A model generated the notes under the pieces. That model saw only the letters and a program-made list of their open reading frames with translations. It was not told where the DNA came from and did not search any database. Positions 41,881 to 49,303 of a stretch of DNA of 64,000 nucleotides are shown one piece after another. Position 1 is the stretch's first letter. Each line of letters begins with the position of its first letter. The translations under genes and the position numbers were made by a program. Where the stretch lies: the NCBI RefSeq assembly GCF_001412595.2, contig NZ_CP012640.2, forward strand, positions 5,332,001 to 5,396,000, written 5' to 3'. This stretch comes from Massilia sp. WG5 (lineage in GTDB: Bacteria; Pseudomonadota; Gammaproteobacteria; Burkholderiales; Burkholderiaceae_D).

Positions 41881-42402
41881 TTAGTAACGGTAGACGCGGC
41901 CGTCGACGATGCGCACGCGGTTGCCCACGCGCAGGTCGTTGACACTGTCCTGCATGACGGTGCGGTACTCGCCATTGTCCAGGCGGATATTCACGGCATA
42001 CATCTGCTGGCCAGCCGCCGCGTCGCGGTTGCGCTCGACATTGTTGCCGATCGCTGCGCCGGCCACGCCGCCGGCCACGGTGGCTGCGGTACGGCCGCCG
42101 CCGCTGCCGACCTGGTTGCCGGCCAGTGCGCCGACCAGGCCGCCGACGATCGCGCCGGCGCCGCTGGTGCGGGCTTCCGCATTCGTCACCTGGATCGATT
42201 CGATGGTGCCGTAGCCGGCCGAGGCATTGTCGCGGTAGCCGCCGTTGTTGTAGCCACCGTTGTTGTAGCCGCCATTGTTATAGCCGGTGTTGTAACCGTC
42301 GCGGTAGCCACTGTTGTTGCCATAGTAGGGGTCGCTGCTGGCGCAACCGCCGAGGATTGCGCCGGCCGCTACCAGAGCGGCAAGAGTACGAATTGCTTTC
42401 AT
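41881..42402 (-). CDS. Glycine-zipper 2TM lipoprotein (paralogue)
   Basis: 173 residues from ATG 42402, which has AGGAG upstream. The lipobox GGC is near residue 19. A low-complexity Asn/Gly/Tyr stretch (NNGGYNNGGYNNGGY) built of imperfect repeats comes next. The zipper (GGLVGALAGNQVGSGGGRTA and GGVAGAAIGNNVERN) and a beta tail (YAVNIRLDNGEYRTVMQDSV) match the gene at 33306. A GTRCG palindrome lies 58 nt upstream. Confidence 0.88.
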   Translation of the reverse strand: MKAIRTLAALVAAGAILGGCASSDPYYGNNSGYRDGYNTGYNNGGYNNGGYNNGGYRDNASAGYGTIESIQVTNAEARTSGAGAIVGGLVGALAGNQVGSGGGRTAATVAGGVAGAAIGNNVERNRDAAAGQQMYAVNIRLDNGEYRTVMQDSVNDLRVGNRVRIVDGRVYRY

Positions 42403-42460
42403 GATTTGTTCTCCTGGCAAAGATGTAAGGCCAGATTAAGCAGCCACATGCCTGAGGTCT

Positions 42461-42474
42461 GTGCGATGACGCAC
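42461..42474 (-). promoter_or_regulatory. GTRCG-N4-CGNAC site ahead of the glycine-zipper lipoprotein
   Basis: GTGCG-ATGA-CGCAC, a perfect palindrome 58 nt before ATG 42402. TAATCT (minus strand 42433-42438) lies 22 nt away, the same spacing and hexamer as at 37976 and 35764. Confidence 0.65.
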
Positions 42475-42522
42475 CCTGTCGTCCTGCCATTTGTTTGCTT
42501 TTTGCACACAATTTTTCGCTGT

Positions 42523-42536
42523 GTACGGCACCGAAC
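42523..42536 (+). promoter_or_regulatory. GTRCG-N4-CGNAC site ahead of the triple-CX10C gene
   Basis: GTACG-GCAC-CGAAC, 60 nt before ATG 42597. TAAAAC (42559-42564), 4 of 6 to consensus, lies 22 nt downstream. It is divergent from the site at 42461. Confidence 0.6.
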
Positions 42537-42596
42537 AGAACTTGTGCTTACGGCAGAGTAAAACGTCACCTGAGTGTTGAAAAAAGGAGAAAAAGA

Positions 42597-43145
42597 ATGC
42601 GAACACCTCACGTGATTCTGCTGCTGGGTGCTGCGATGCTGTGGGCCGCGAGCCATGCCCATGGGGCGACGCCGGCCAGCAAGCTGGCGTACGAACAGGC
42701 GCGCGAACTGGCGGCTGCCAATTACAAGAATGCGCGCGCCCAGTGCGATGCCGTGACCGGCAATCCGAAGGATGTGTGCGTGGCCGAAGCCAAGGCGGCG
42801 CGCGTGCGCACCGAAGAGGAAGCGCGCGCGAAGTACGAAGACACGCTGAAAGCCTATACCCGGGCCCGCCTGCGTATTGCCGACGCCGAGTACGAGCGCG
42901 ACAAGGCCAAATGCGCCGGCCTGGCCGGCAACCCGAAGGATGTCTGCCAGGCCCAGGCCAAGGCGGCGCTGGTCGCGGCGCGCGCCGACGCCAAGGCCGA
43001 CCAGAAAACCATCGAAGCGCGCAACGAAGCGCGCGACGACAAGCTGGAGGCGGCCTGGAAGGTTGCCATGGAACGCTGCGACGCCTTTGCCGGCGCCGCT
43101 CGCGACCAGTGCGTTTCGAACGCCAAGACCCAGTTCGGAAAATGA
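42597..43145 (+). CDS. Secreted protein with three CX10C repeats
   Basis: 182 residues with a signal peptide (cleaved near SHAHGATPA). Three repeats each carry a CX10C pair: QCDAVTGNPKDVCVAEAKAA, KCAGLAGNPKDVCQAQAKAA and RCDAFAGAARDQCVSNAKTQ. The linkers are highly charged helices (EEEARAKYEDTLKAYTRAR). I infer disulfide-pinned helical hairpins in the periplasm. AAGGAG precedes the ATG. A one-repeat relative lies at 41391 on the other strand. No named family recognised. Confidence 0.8.
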   Translation: MRTPHVILLLGAAMLWAASHAHGATPASKLAYEQARELAAANYKNARAQCDAVTGNPKDVCVAEAKAARVRTEEEARAKYEDTLKAYTRARLRIADAEYERDKAKCAGLAGNPKDVCQAQAKAALVAARADAKADQKTIEARNEARDDKLEAAWKVAMERCDAFAGAARDQCVSNAKTQFGK

Positions 43146-43183
43146 TTTAAACGATTTATAACCGGCCTTCAAGGCCATTCCGT

Positions 43184-43197
43184 ATCACCCGTGTGAT
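43184..43197 (+). promoter_or_regulatory. ATCAC-N4-GTGAT palindrome ahead of the second BON gene
   Basis: ATCAC-CCGT-GTGAT lies 24 nt before the BON ATG at 43222. It has the 5-4-5 form of Crp/Fnr sites but different arms and is too close to the start for class II activation, so a different regulator or a repressor site is more likely. Confidence 0.35.
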
Positions 43198-43221
43198 GCA
43201 TTGACAACAAAGGAGCTCATC

Positions 43222-43536
43222 ATGACCATGACCAAACGTATCGCCACCGCCATCCTGACCGCTTCCGTCGCCTTCGCCGTCGTCGGCTGCGCGCAGACCG
43301 CCAGCCACGAAAGCACCGGCCAGTACCTCGACGACGCCGGCATCACCACCAAGGTGAAGGCTGCTTTCGCCGCTGATCCGAACGTCAAGGCGACCGAGAT
43401 CAACGTCGAAACCTACCAGGGCACCGTTCAGCTGTCGGGCTTCGTGGCACAGCCGCAGGATGCGCAGCGCGCCGCCGACATCGCGCGTGGCGTGAAGGGC
43501 GTGACCGCCGTGAAGAACGACATTCGCGTCAAGTAA
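43222..43536 (+). CDS. Single-BON-domain lipoprotein (paralogue)
   Basis: 104 residues. A lipobox (VVGC) near residue 22, then the BON domain: LDDAGITTKVKAAFAADPNV, VETYQGTVQLSGFVAQPQDA and ARGVKGVTAVKNDIRVK. It is closely related to the protein at 35387. AAGGAG precedes the ATG. It lacks the GTRCG site and has instead an ATCAC-N4-GTGAT palindrome, so the paralogues may respond to different signals. Confidence 0.9.
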   Translation: MTMTKRIATAILTASVAFAVVGCAQTASHESTGQYLDDAGITTKVKAAFAADPNVKATEINVETYQGTVQLSGFVAQPQDAQRAADIARGVKGVTAVKNDIRVK

Positions 43537-43569
43537 GGTACGTGGGGCAATCCGCGTAGAATAAGCTGA

Positions 43570-43691
43570 CGCCGGATGAAGCTGTCCGGCCGCCGCGGGC
43601 GATCCGCCTGGTGATCCGCCCGGGCGCGTCGGCTGGACAGGACCATATCGGCCAGCCCTGGGGTTGGCCTTTTCTTTTTGCAGGTACCGCT
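43570..43691 (+). promoter_or_regulatory. Structured leader with terminator-like hairpin ahead of the AI-2E-type transporter
   Basis: GGCCAGCC pairs with GGTTGGCC (43650-43669), followed by a T-rich run to 43679, only 12 nt before ATG 43692. Upstream, CTGTCC (43582) can pair with GGACAG (43635), and GATCCGCC occurs twice. It could end the BON transcript or act as an attenuator of the transporter gene. Confidence 0.5.
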
Positions 43692-44972
43692 ATGCAGCTC
43701 GCTCCATCCGGCAACACATCCGTCGAGTCATCCGAATCCCACGCCGCGGCGCATCCGCCGGCGAGCGTACGTACGCCCGAGGACGCGGCGCGCGAAGCCG
43801 GCCTGCTGCACGAGGAGGGCGCGCCCACCGGCGAAGAGCTGGGCGCCATGCACGGCGGCCTGCGCCTGCCGGTGCACGTGAACGCGCGCGGGATGTCCCT
43901 GGGTATCCTGGCCACCGTCGCCTTCGTGTTCGCCCTCCAGGCGGCCAAGAATTTCCTCGTTCCCCTGCTGCTCGGCATTTTCCTTGCCTATACCCTCAGC
44001 CCGGTGGTGCGCTGGCTGGAGCGCTGGCACGTCAAGCGCGCGATCGGCGCGACCCTGGTCACGGCCGCGATCCTGGCCGGCATGGCCGTGACCATGCAGC
44101 GCCTGCAGGGCGAGTTCTTCAACATCGTCGACGGCCTGCCGACGCTGACCCACAAGGTCACCAGGCTGCTCACCGAGGCCTCCGACGGCCAGCCCTCGAC
44201 CATCCAGCAGGTGCAGGCAGCCGCGGCCGAGATCGAACAGGCGGCCGCCAACGCCGGCTCGGATGCGCGCCGCGCCATCCAGCAAAAGCACGCGGCGCCG
44301 TCCAGCGCGCCGGGCGCGAGCAATTTCCGCGTGATGGACTGGCTGCTGGCCGGCTCGATGGGCCTGGCCAGCTTCATCTCGCAGGCGACCATGGTGGTGT
44401 TCCTGGTGTTCTTCCTGCTGCTGGCGGGCGACACCTTCAAGCGCAAGCTGGTCAAGCTGACCGGCCCTTCGCTGACACGCAAGAAGGTCACGGTACACAT
44501 CCTGGAAGACATCAACACCTCGATCCAGAACTATATGTTCATGCTGCTCGTCACCAACACGCTGCTGGCCCTGCTGATGTGGGGCGTGCTGCGCATGATC
44601 GGACTGGAGAACGCGGGCGCCTGGGCCATCTTCGCGGGCGTGGCCCACATCATGCCGTACTTCGGGCCGCTCCTGATCACCTCGGCCACCGGCCTGGTCG
44701 CCTTCCTGCAGTTCGAGTCGCTGCGCATGGTGATCCTGGTAGCGGGCGCCTCGCTGGCGATCGCCACCCTGGTCGGCATGGTCGTCACCACCTGGATGAC
44801 CGGCAAGATCGCCAAGATGAACCCGGCCGCGGTGTTCGTCAGCCTGCTGTTCTGGGGCTGGCTATGGGGGATGTGGGGCCTGCTGCTCGGCGTGCCCGTG
44901 GTGGTGGTGGTGAAGGTGGTGGCCGAGCGGGTGGAAGGAATGGAAGTGGTGGCCGAGCTGCTGGGCGAGTGA
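43692..44972 (+). CDS. AI-2E/PerM-family membrane transporter
   Basis: 426 residues. After a disordered N-terminus the membrane part starts at about 75: ILATVAFVFALQAAKNFLVP, LSPVVRWLERWHVKRAIGAT and the C-terminal AWAIFAGVAHIMPYFGPLLI, WGWLWGMWGLLLGVPVVVVV. This is the PerM/AI-2E permease pattern. Substrate is not predictable; some members export quorum signals and others are sodium/proton antiporters. No strong ribosome site precedes ATG 43692, which stands just behind a terminator-like hairpin. Confidence 0.85.
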   Translation: MQLAPSGNTSVESSESHAAAHPPASVRTPEDAAREAGLLHEEGAPTGEELGAMHGGLRLPVHVNARGMSLGILATVAFVFALQAAKNFLVPLLLGIFLAYTLSPVVRWLERWHVKRAIGATLVTAAILAGMAVTMQRLQGEFFNIVDGLPTLTHKVTRLLTEASDGQPSTIQQVQAAAAEIEQAAANAGSDARRAIQQKHAAPSSAPGASNFRVMDWLLAGSMGLASFISQATMVVFLVFFLLLAGDTFKRKLVKLTGPSLTRKKVTVHILEDINTSIQNYMFMLLVTNTLLALLMWGVLRMIGLENAGAWAIFAGVAHIMPYFGPLLITSATGLVAFLQFESLRMVILVAGASLAIATLVGMVVTTWMTGKIAKMNPAAVFVSLLFWGWLWGMWGLLLGVPVVVVVKVVAERVEGMEVVAELLGE

Positions 44973-44993
44973 GCTGGCAGCCCGGCCGGGCGA

Positions 44994-46016
44994 TCACGCA
45001 GTGTGATTGATCGCCACTCCCAGCCGCCGGTCCGGCGCGCTGCCGGTGCGGCGGTCGCGCGAGCCCGAGGTGCGGCGTTCGCGGATGCGGCGTTCCGGCC
45101 TGCCGTCGGGCAGGTCGCCCAGCGGTGATACTTCCTTCTTCCTGGCGTCCTTGCTCAGGCTGCCCAACTGGACCGCATACTGGCGGGCGAATTCGGCGCC
45201 CAGGAAGAAGATCTGCGCCGAGTAGTACACCCACAGCAGCAGGGCGATCAGCGAGCCGGCCGCGCCGAAGCTGCTGGCAGTGCCGCTGTTGCCGATGTAC
45301 AGGCCAATCGCGTACTTCCCGAGGGTCCACATGATGGCCGTGCCGAGCGCGCCGATGGTCACGTCGTGCCAGGACAGCTTGACGCGCGGCAGCAGCTTGT
45401 AGATGGCCGCGAACATGGTGGCGATCACCAGGAAGCTGAAGGCCCAGGCGACCCAGCCGAGGATGATGGTGGCGTCATGCCACATCCCGCCGATGAATTT
45501 CTCTGCCACGGTCAGTGCGGCCGACACCACCAGCGAGGTCATCAGGAGCAGGGCAAGAGTCAGGATCAGGCCGAAAGACAGCAGGCGGGTGCGGATCGTG
45601 ATCCACCAGCTCGCGTCCTTTGGCGGCGGTGCGTCCCAGATCTCGTCCAGGCTGTCCTTCAGCTCGGCAAACGCGCTGGTGGCGCCGACCACCAGCAGCA
45701 CCGAAGCGACGATGGTGGCGAACAGGCCGCTGTCCTTGTTGCGGGCGCCGGCCAGGATGGCCTGGATCGTTTCCGCGCCCTGCGGGCCGACCAGGCCGCG
45801 CAACTGGCCGAGCAATTGGCCCTGGGCCGCATCGGTGCCGTAGAAAAAGCCGGCGACGGCAATCACCAGCACCAGGATCGGAGCAAGCGAGAACAGGGAA
45901 TAGAAGGCCAGGGCCGCGCCCTTGCTCGCGGCACGATGGTCTATCCATTCCGTCACCGCGCAGCGCATCACGTGCATGAGCTTGCGCGAAAACGGCAGCA
46001 GGTTTTTTACATCCAT
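44994..46016 (-). CDS. YihY/virulence factor BrkB-family membrane protein
   Basis: 340 residues from ATG 46016 with GGAGGAA upstream. AVTEWIDHRAASKGAALAFY, SLFSLAPILVLVIAVAGFFY and WHDVTIGALGTAIMWTLGKY are signatures of the YihY family (once called ribonuclease BN, now not considered a nuclease). About six membrane segments occur. The C-terminus is charged and rich in Arg (RRIRERRTSGSRDRRTG). It converges with the AI-2E-type gene. Confidence 0.9.
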   Translation of the reverse strand: MDVKNLLPFSRKLMHVMRCAVTEWIDHRAASKGAALAFYSLFSLAPILVLVIAVAGFFYGTDAAQGQLLGQLRGLVGPQGAETIQAILAGARNKDSGLFATIVASVLLVVGATSAFAELKDSLDEIWDAPPPKDASWWITIRTRLLSFGLILTLALLLMTSLVVSAALTVAEKFIGGMWHDATIILGWVAWAFSFLVIATMFAAIYKLLPRVKLSWHDVTIGALGTAIMWTLGKYAIGLYIGNSGTASSFGAAGSLIALLLWVYYSAQIFFLGAEFARQYAVQLGSLSKDARKKEVSPLGDLPDGRPERRIRERRTSGSRDRRTGSAPDRRLGVAINHTA

Positions 46017-46035
46017 ATTGCTTCCTCCAAATAAA

Positions 46036-46092
46036 TAACGCGCCCGAAGGCGCGTTGTTCGGGCGCGGAAGCGGGAGTGCGAACACTCCCGC
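46036..46092 (-). terminator. Double hairpin terminator after the OmpA porin gene
   Basis: GCGGGAGTG-CGAA-CACTCCCGC (46071-46092) and AACGCGCC-CGAA-GGCGCGTT (46037-46056) follow the stop at 46101; on the minus strand the second is followed by ATTTATTT. Confidence 0.75.
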
Positions 46093-46100
46093 AAGCCGCA

Positions 46101-47138
46101 TTACTGCACGCGGCGTTCGACGGTGATCTGCTCCACCTCGACGCGACGGTTCGGCGCCAGGCACTCGATCAGCTCCGACTTCTTCTTCTGCTTGCAGTCG
46201 GTGACGACCGGGTTCGATTCGCCCTTGCCGTGAGCCTGCAGGCGGTTGGCGGCGACGCCCTTGCCGACCAGGTACTCGCGCACGGCGTCGGCGCGGCGCT
46301 GCGACAGCTTCTGGTTGTACTTGGTCGAGCCCAGGCGGTCGGTGTAGCCGACGATGTCGACGTCGGTGATCGACGGATCGGCCTGCAGGGCAGCGGCGAT
46401 GTCGTCCAGCTTAGGCTGCGGCATCGACAGGGTGGCGCTGTCGAAGGCGAACAGCTCGGTCGCCGACAGGGTCACCTTCTCGAAGCGGGCCGGCGGCGGC
46501 GGAGCGACCGGAGCCGGTGCCGGTGCCGGGGCTTCGACCACCGGGGTCGGTTCGACCACCGGTGCCGGTGCCGGCGGAGCCGGCGGCGGGTTGAAGGCGT
46601 AGATCAGGCTGAAGCTGACGTACTTGGTGAGGGCTTTCGAGAAGCCGAAATCGTCGTCGTGGCGAAGATTGCTCTTGAGCGCGCGGGCGTCCAGCTGCAT
46701 CGACCATTGGTCGTTCAGGCTTGCCTGGAGACCCAGGCCGGCGGTGACATACGGCGACCAGCCGGACGTGTTGTTGCCCGGGCGGCTGATCTTGTCGCGC
46801 TCGCCGCCGAGGCCAACCAGCAGGAAGGGACGGATCTGCTTACGCGACAGCATCAGCAGCGCGTCGGCGCCGACCACGGTCTGGTGGTAGTCGGTGAGGC
46901 TGTTGTCGGAACGCGAATGAGTTGCGCCGATCTGGATGTCCCACAGCGGGTGCACCGCCCTACCGAACTTCAACCCGCCGCCCCAGTCACTTCCGCCGAC
47001 GCCGAAGTCATGATCGGGCTTGATACGGACGACGGTCGGCGCCACATACCAGGACGGATTGATGACTTCTTGAGCCAGCGTCGACGCAGCCGAGCAGAGC
47101 AGAGCGGCAGCCAGAGCGATCTTCTTCATATTATTCAC
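46101..47138 (-). CDS. OmpA-family outer-membrane protein
   Basis: 345 residues. A signal peptide (cleaved near STLAQEVIN), an eight-stranded beta-barrel at about 25-185, a Pro/Ala/Val hinge (PPPAPPAPAPVVEPTPVVE) and an OmpA C-terminal domain with VDIVGYTDRLGSTKYNQKLS, RADAVREYLVGKGV and LAPNRRVEVEQ. It would join outer membrane and peptidoglycan. The GTG at 47138 has GGAGTT six bases upstream; ATG 47129 is three codons later. A GTRCG palindrome lies 92 nt upstream. Confidence 0.93.
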   Translation of the reverse strand: MNNMKKIALAAALLCSAASTLAQEVINPSWYVAPTVVRIKPDHDFGVGGSDWGGGLKFGRAVHPLWDIQIGATHSRSDNSLTDYHQTVVGADALLMLSRKQIRPFLLVGLGGERDKISRPGNNTSGWSPYVTAGLGLQASLNDQWSMQLDARALKSNLRHDDDFGFSKALTKYVSFSLIYAFNPPPAPPAPAPVVEPTPVVEAPAPAPAPVAPPPPARFEKVTLSATELFAFDSATLSMPQPKLDDIAAALQADPSITDVDIVGYTDRLGSTKYNQKLSQRRADAVREYLVGKGVAANRLQAHGKGESNPVVTDCKQKKKSELIECLAPNRRVEVEQITVERRVQ

Positions 47139-47144
47139 AGGTAA

Positions 47145-47738
47145 CTCCTATTGGTTGTAAATGTGCATACATCGCATGCCTAGACAGTGATGTTGTGATC
47201 AAGAATACAAGCCCATGTTTCCAAGGGTCCGTGCGGTAGCGCACCTAGCTACTCGTGTTTGTGACAATTACGCAACGCGACAGTTCCAATTTTTGTCTGG
47301 ACATCCACAGCACATCCGTTAAGATGCGGACATCTTCGCGCAATGTCGCGGATATATTCCTCATATGCAAGTATCTTGCAGGAAACTAAGGAATTAACTG
47401 TTTCAATTTGTAATACTTCTTAGGTCGTCATGTCACGATCTCTTATCGTTACTTCCGGACATCGAGCGTTACCCGAGGCAGTTTGTTGTCGTGCCCGCCA
47501 TAAAAGCCGCCGTCTTTCTCCACTTCCAGCAATTCGATGCCTGCGCAGCGTCAATACGCTGAACAGGTTAATAACTTTGAGAAATTTTCGGCAATGTTGG
47601 CTGGCGCACAGAACTCCGGGTCTGACGCAGGCAATCTTGTATCCAGTTAAGCGGAACCGGCGTGTTGACCAAGGGTCATAGAAGTACGACGCCGCTCCGG
47701 GCCACAGAACACAGTCTTATTACATGGAGTAAACCAAC
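47145..47738. other. AT-rich gene-free region
   Basis: About 590 bases without a convincing gene. Base composition is clearly lower in GC than the rest of the window. The only open frames (for example 47430-47681) have no ribosome site or family features. It holds the GTRCG site at 47231 and, near its right end, the ribosome site of the next gene (GGAGT before ATG 47739). Long 5' leader, small RNA or remnants of transferred DNA are possible. Confidence 0.5.
47231..47244 (-). promoter_or_regulatory. GTRCG-N4-CGNAC site ahead of the OmpA gene
   Basis: GTGCG-GTAG-CGCAC, a perfect palindrome 92 nt before the GTG at 47138; TATTCT (minus strand, 47202-47207), 4 of 6 to consensus, lies 23 nt away. 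Confidence 0.55.
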
Positions 47739-48344
47739 ATGCATGCAGCGACTCATCACAATGCGGTGCAAGGCGACATCGGCGCAGTGCACACTTCCAG
47801 CAACTCTGCACTGATCGAACGAGTCCCCCCGCAGCCGACCGAGCGCGCCCCGATTTCACTGGCGCCGATCGAGCGTGTGCGGTCGACCTCGGCCACCCAG
47901 CGCCGTATCGAGAACATGCAGAAGCTGATTGGCGAGCTGCAAACGCATGAAATGCTGGCCGACGAGATCGCCTGGTTCCTGAAGTTCTCGCCGTCGGGCG
48001 CCCGCAAGTACATCCGCGACCTGCGCGAAGCCGGCGTGATCGAACTGGCGCGCTACATCGAGGGCACCGCCACCTACCTGGGCAAGGCCGTGTACCGCAT
48101 CTCGCCGGATCCGGAGCGCGTCAAGGCCTTCCTGGCCGCGATCTGCCAGCCGAAGCGCGAAGGCGCCGCCCCGCGCAAGGAGCGTCCGGGCCTGCGCGAG
48201 CAGAGCATGGCAGGCACCGGCCGTCATTTCCACATCCTGGCCGACGACACCCACTACGCGATCCGCGTGAACCGCAGCCCGGTCAGCCGCGATCCGCTGG
48301 TCGCCGCCCTGTTTGGTCCGGCTCCGAGCCAGGTCGCCAAATAA
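47739..48344 (+). CDS. Putative winged-helix protein of unknown function
   Basis: 201 residues. Residues 55-125 (RRIENMQKLIGELQTHEMLA, DEIAWFLKFSPSGARKYIRD, LREAGVIELARYIEG) look like a winged helix-turn-helix of the kind seen in small DNA-binding proteins; the N-terminal 50 residues and the C-terminal 60 are probably disordered. I do not recognise a family. A GGAGT ribosome site precedes the ATG and a strong terminator follows, so it is a monocistronic gene, possibly a regulator. Confidence 0.72.
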   Translation: MHAATHHNAVQGDIGAVHTSSNSALIERVPPQPTERAPISLAPIERVRSTSATQRRIENMQKLIGELQTHEMLADEIAWFLKFSPSGARKYIRDLREAGVIELARYIEGTATYLGKAVYRISPDPERVKAFLAAICQPKREGAAPRKERPGLREQSMAGTGRHFHILADDTHYAIRVNRSPVSRDPLVAALFGPAPSQVAK

Positions 48345-48420
48345 GCCAGCCCCGAATCTGCCCTGAGCCTCCGGGCGACCGCCGATGGCGGCTGCCACGC
48401 GAGTAAACGGCACGATGCGC

Positions 48421-48450
48421 GCCACCGCCTCCCGGCGGTGGCTTTTTTTT
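48421..48450 (+). terminator. Rho-independent terminator
   Basis: GCCACCGCC-TCCC-GGCGGTGGC is followed by nine T, about 75 nt after the stop of the winged-helix gene. Confidence 0.92.
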
Positions 48451-48541
48451 TACTGCCCACTTTCCAATTGAAAAGCTGATAAGGACTCCCATATGCGGCG
48501 GGAAGCGGTAATGCGCCGCGCCGTCAACCACAGGAGATTCC

Positions 48542-49303
48542 ATGTTACCGAGTGCAGATTCGCTGGAAGGAAAGCCCGTCCCCCAGGTCACGTTCAAGGC
48601 CCGTCCCGACGACCAGTGGCGCGACATCACGACCGACGAGTTGTTCAAGGGCAAGACCGTGGTCGTCTTTGCCTTGCCGGGCGCCTATACGCCCACCTGT
48701 TCGTCCGCACACCTGCCGCGCTATAACGAACTGGCGCCGGTCTTGCGCGAGAATGGCGTCGACGATATCGTCTGCATCACCGTCAACGATCCTTTCGTCG
48801 TCAACGAGTGGCAGCGTAGCCAGGAAGCGGACAACATCACCATGATTCCGGACGGCAACGGCGACTTCAGCGAAGGCATGGGCCTGCTCGTGGACAAGCG
48901 CGAGCTCGGCTTCGGCAAGCGGTCCTGGCGCTACTCGATGCTGGTGAAGGATGGCATCATCGACAAGATCTTCATCGAGCCGGACAAGGAGGGCGACCCG
49001 TTCGAGGTGTCGGACGCCGACACCATGCTGCGCCACATCAATCCGGAAGCGAAGCCGAGCGAGCCGGTGGTCATGTTCTCCAAGCCCGGCTGCCCCTTCT
49101 GCGCGCGCGCCAAGGCCGTGCTGAAGGCGCGCGGCGTTCCCTTCACCGATATCCCGCAGGACCAGAAGATCACCACCAGCGTGCTGCGCGCCGTCTCGGG
49201 CGAGATGACCTGGCCCCAGGTCTTCATCGGCGGCACGCGGATCGGCGGCGCCGACGCCGTCGAGGCGCATTTCGGATCGTCCGGCGCCCCGGCGGCAGCG
49301 TGA
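48542..49303 (+). CDS. Peroxiredoxin-glutaredoxin fusion (hybrid Prx5)
   Basis: 253 residues. The N-terminal Prx5 domain (1-165) has the peroxidatic Cys in LPGAYTPTCSSAHLPRY. The C-terminal glutaredoxin (175-245) has SKPGCPFCARAKAVL and TWPQVFIGGTRIGG, with a CPFC active site. Such fusions (as in Haemophilus and Neisseria) reduce hydrogen and alkyl peroxides using glutathione directly. The stop overlaps the ATG of mtfA by one base, so the two are coupled. Confidence 0.95.
   Translation: MLPSADSLEGKPVPQVTFKARPDDQWRDITTDELFKGKTVVVFALPGAYTPTCSSAHLPRYNELAPVLRENGVDDIVCITVNDPFVVNEWQRSQEADNITMIPDGNGDFSEGMGLLVDKRELGFGKRSWRYSMLVKDGIIDKIFIEPDKEGDPFEVSDADTMLRHINPEAKPSEPVVMFSKPGCPFCARAKAVLKARGVPFTDIPQDQKITTSVLRAVSGEMTWPQVFIGGTRIGGADAVEAHFGSSGAPAAA

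Noticed and set aside
43184..43197. ATCAC-N4-GTGAT as a member of the GTRCG regulon
   Set aside because: Arms do not match GTRCG/CGNAC, and its distance to the start is only 24 nt, unlike the 58-92 nt of the others.
47430..47681. Small plus-strand frame of 83 codons in the AT-rich gap
   Set aside because: No ribosome site, no family features, and composition typical of random sequence.
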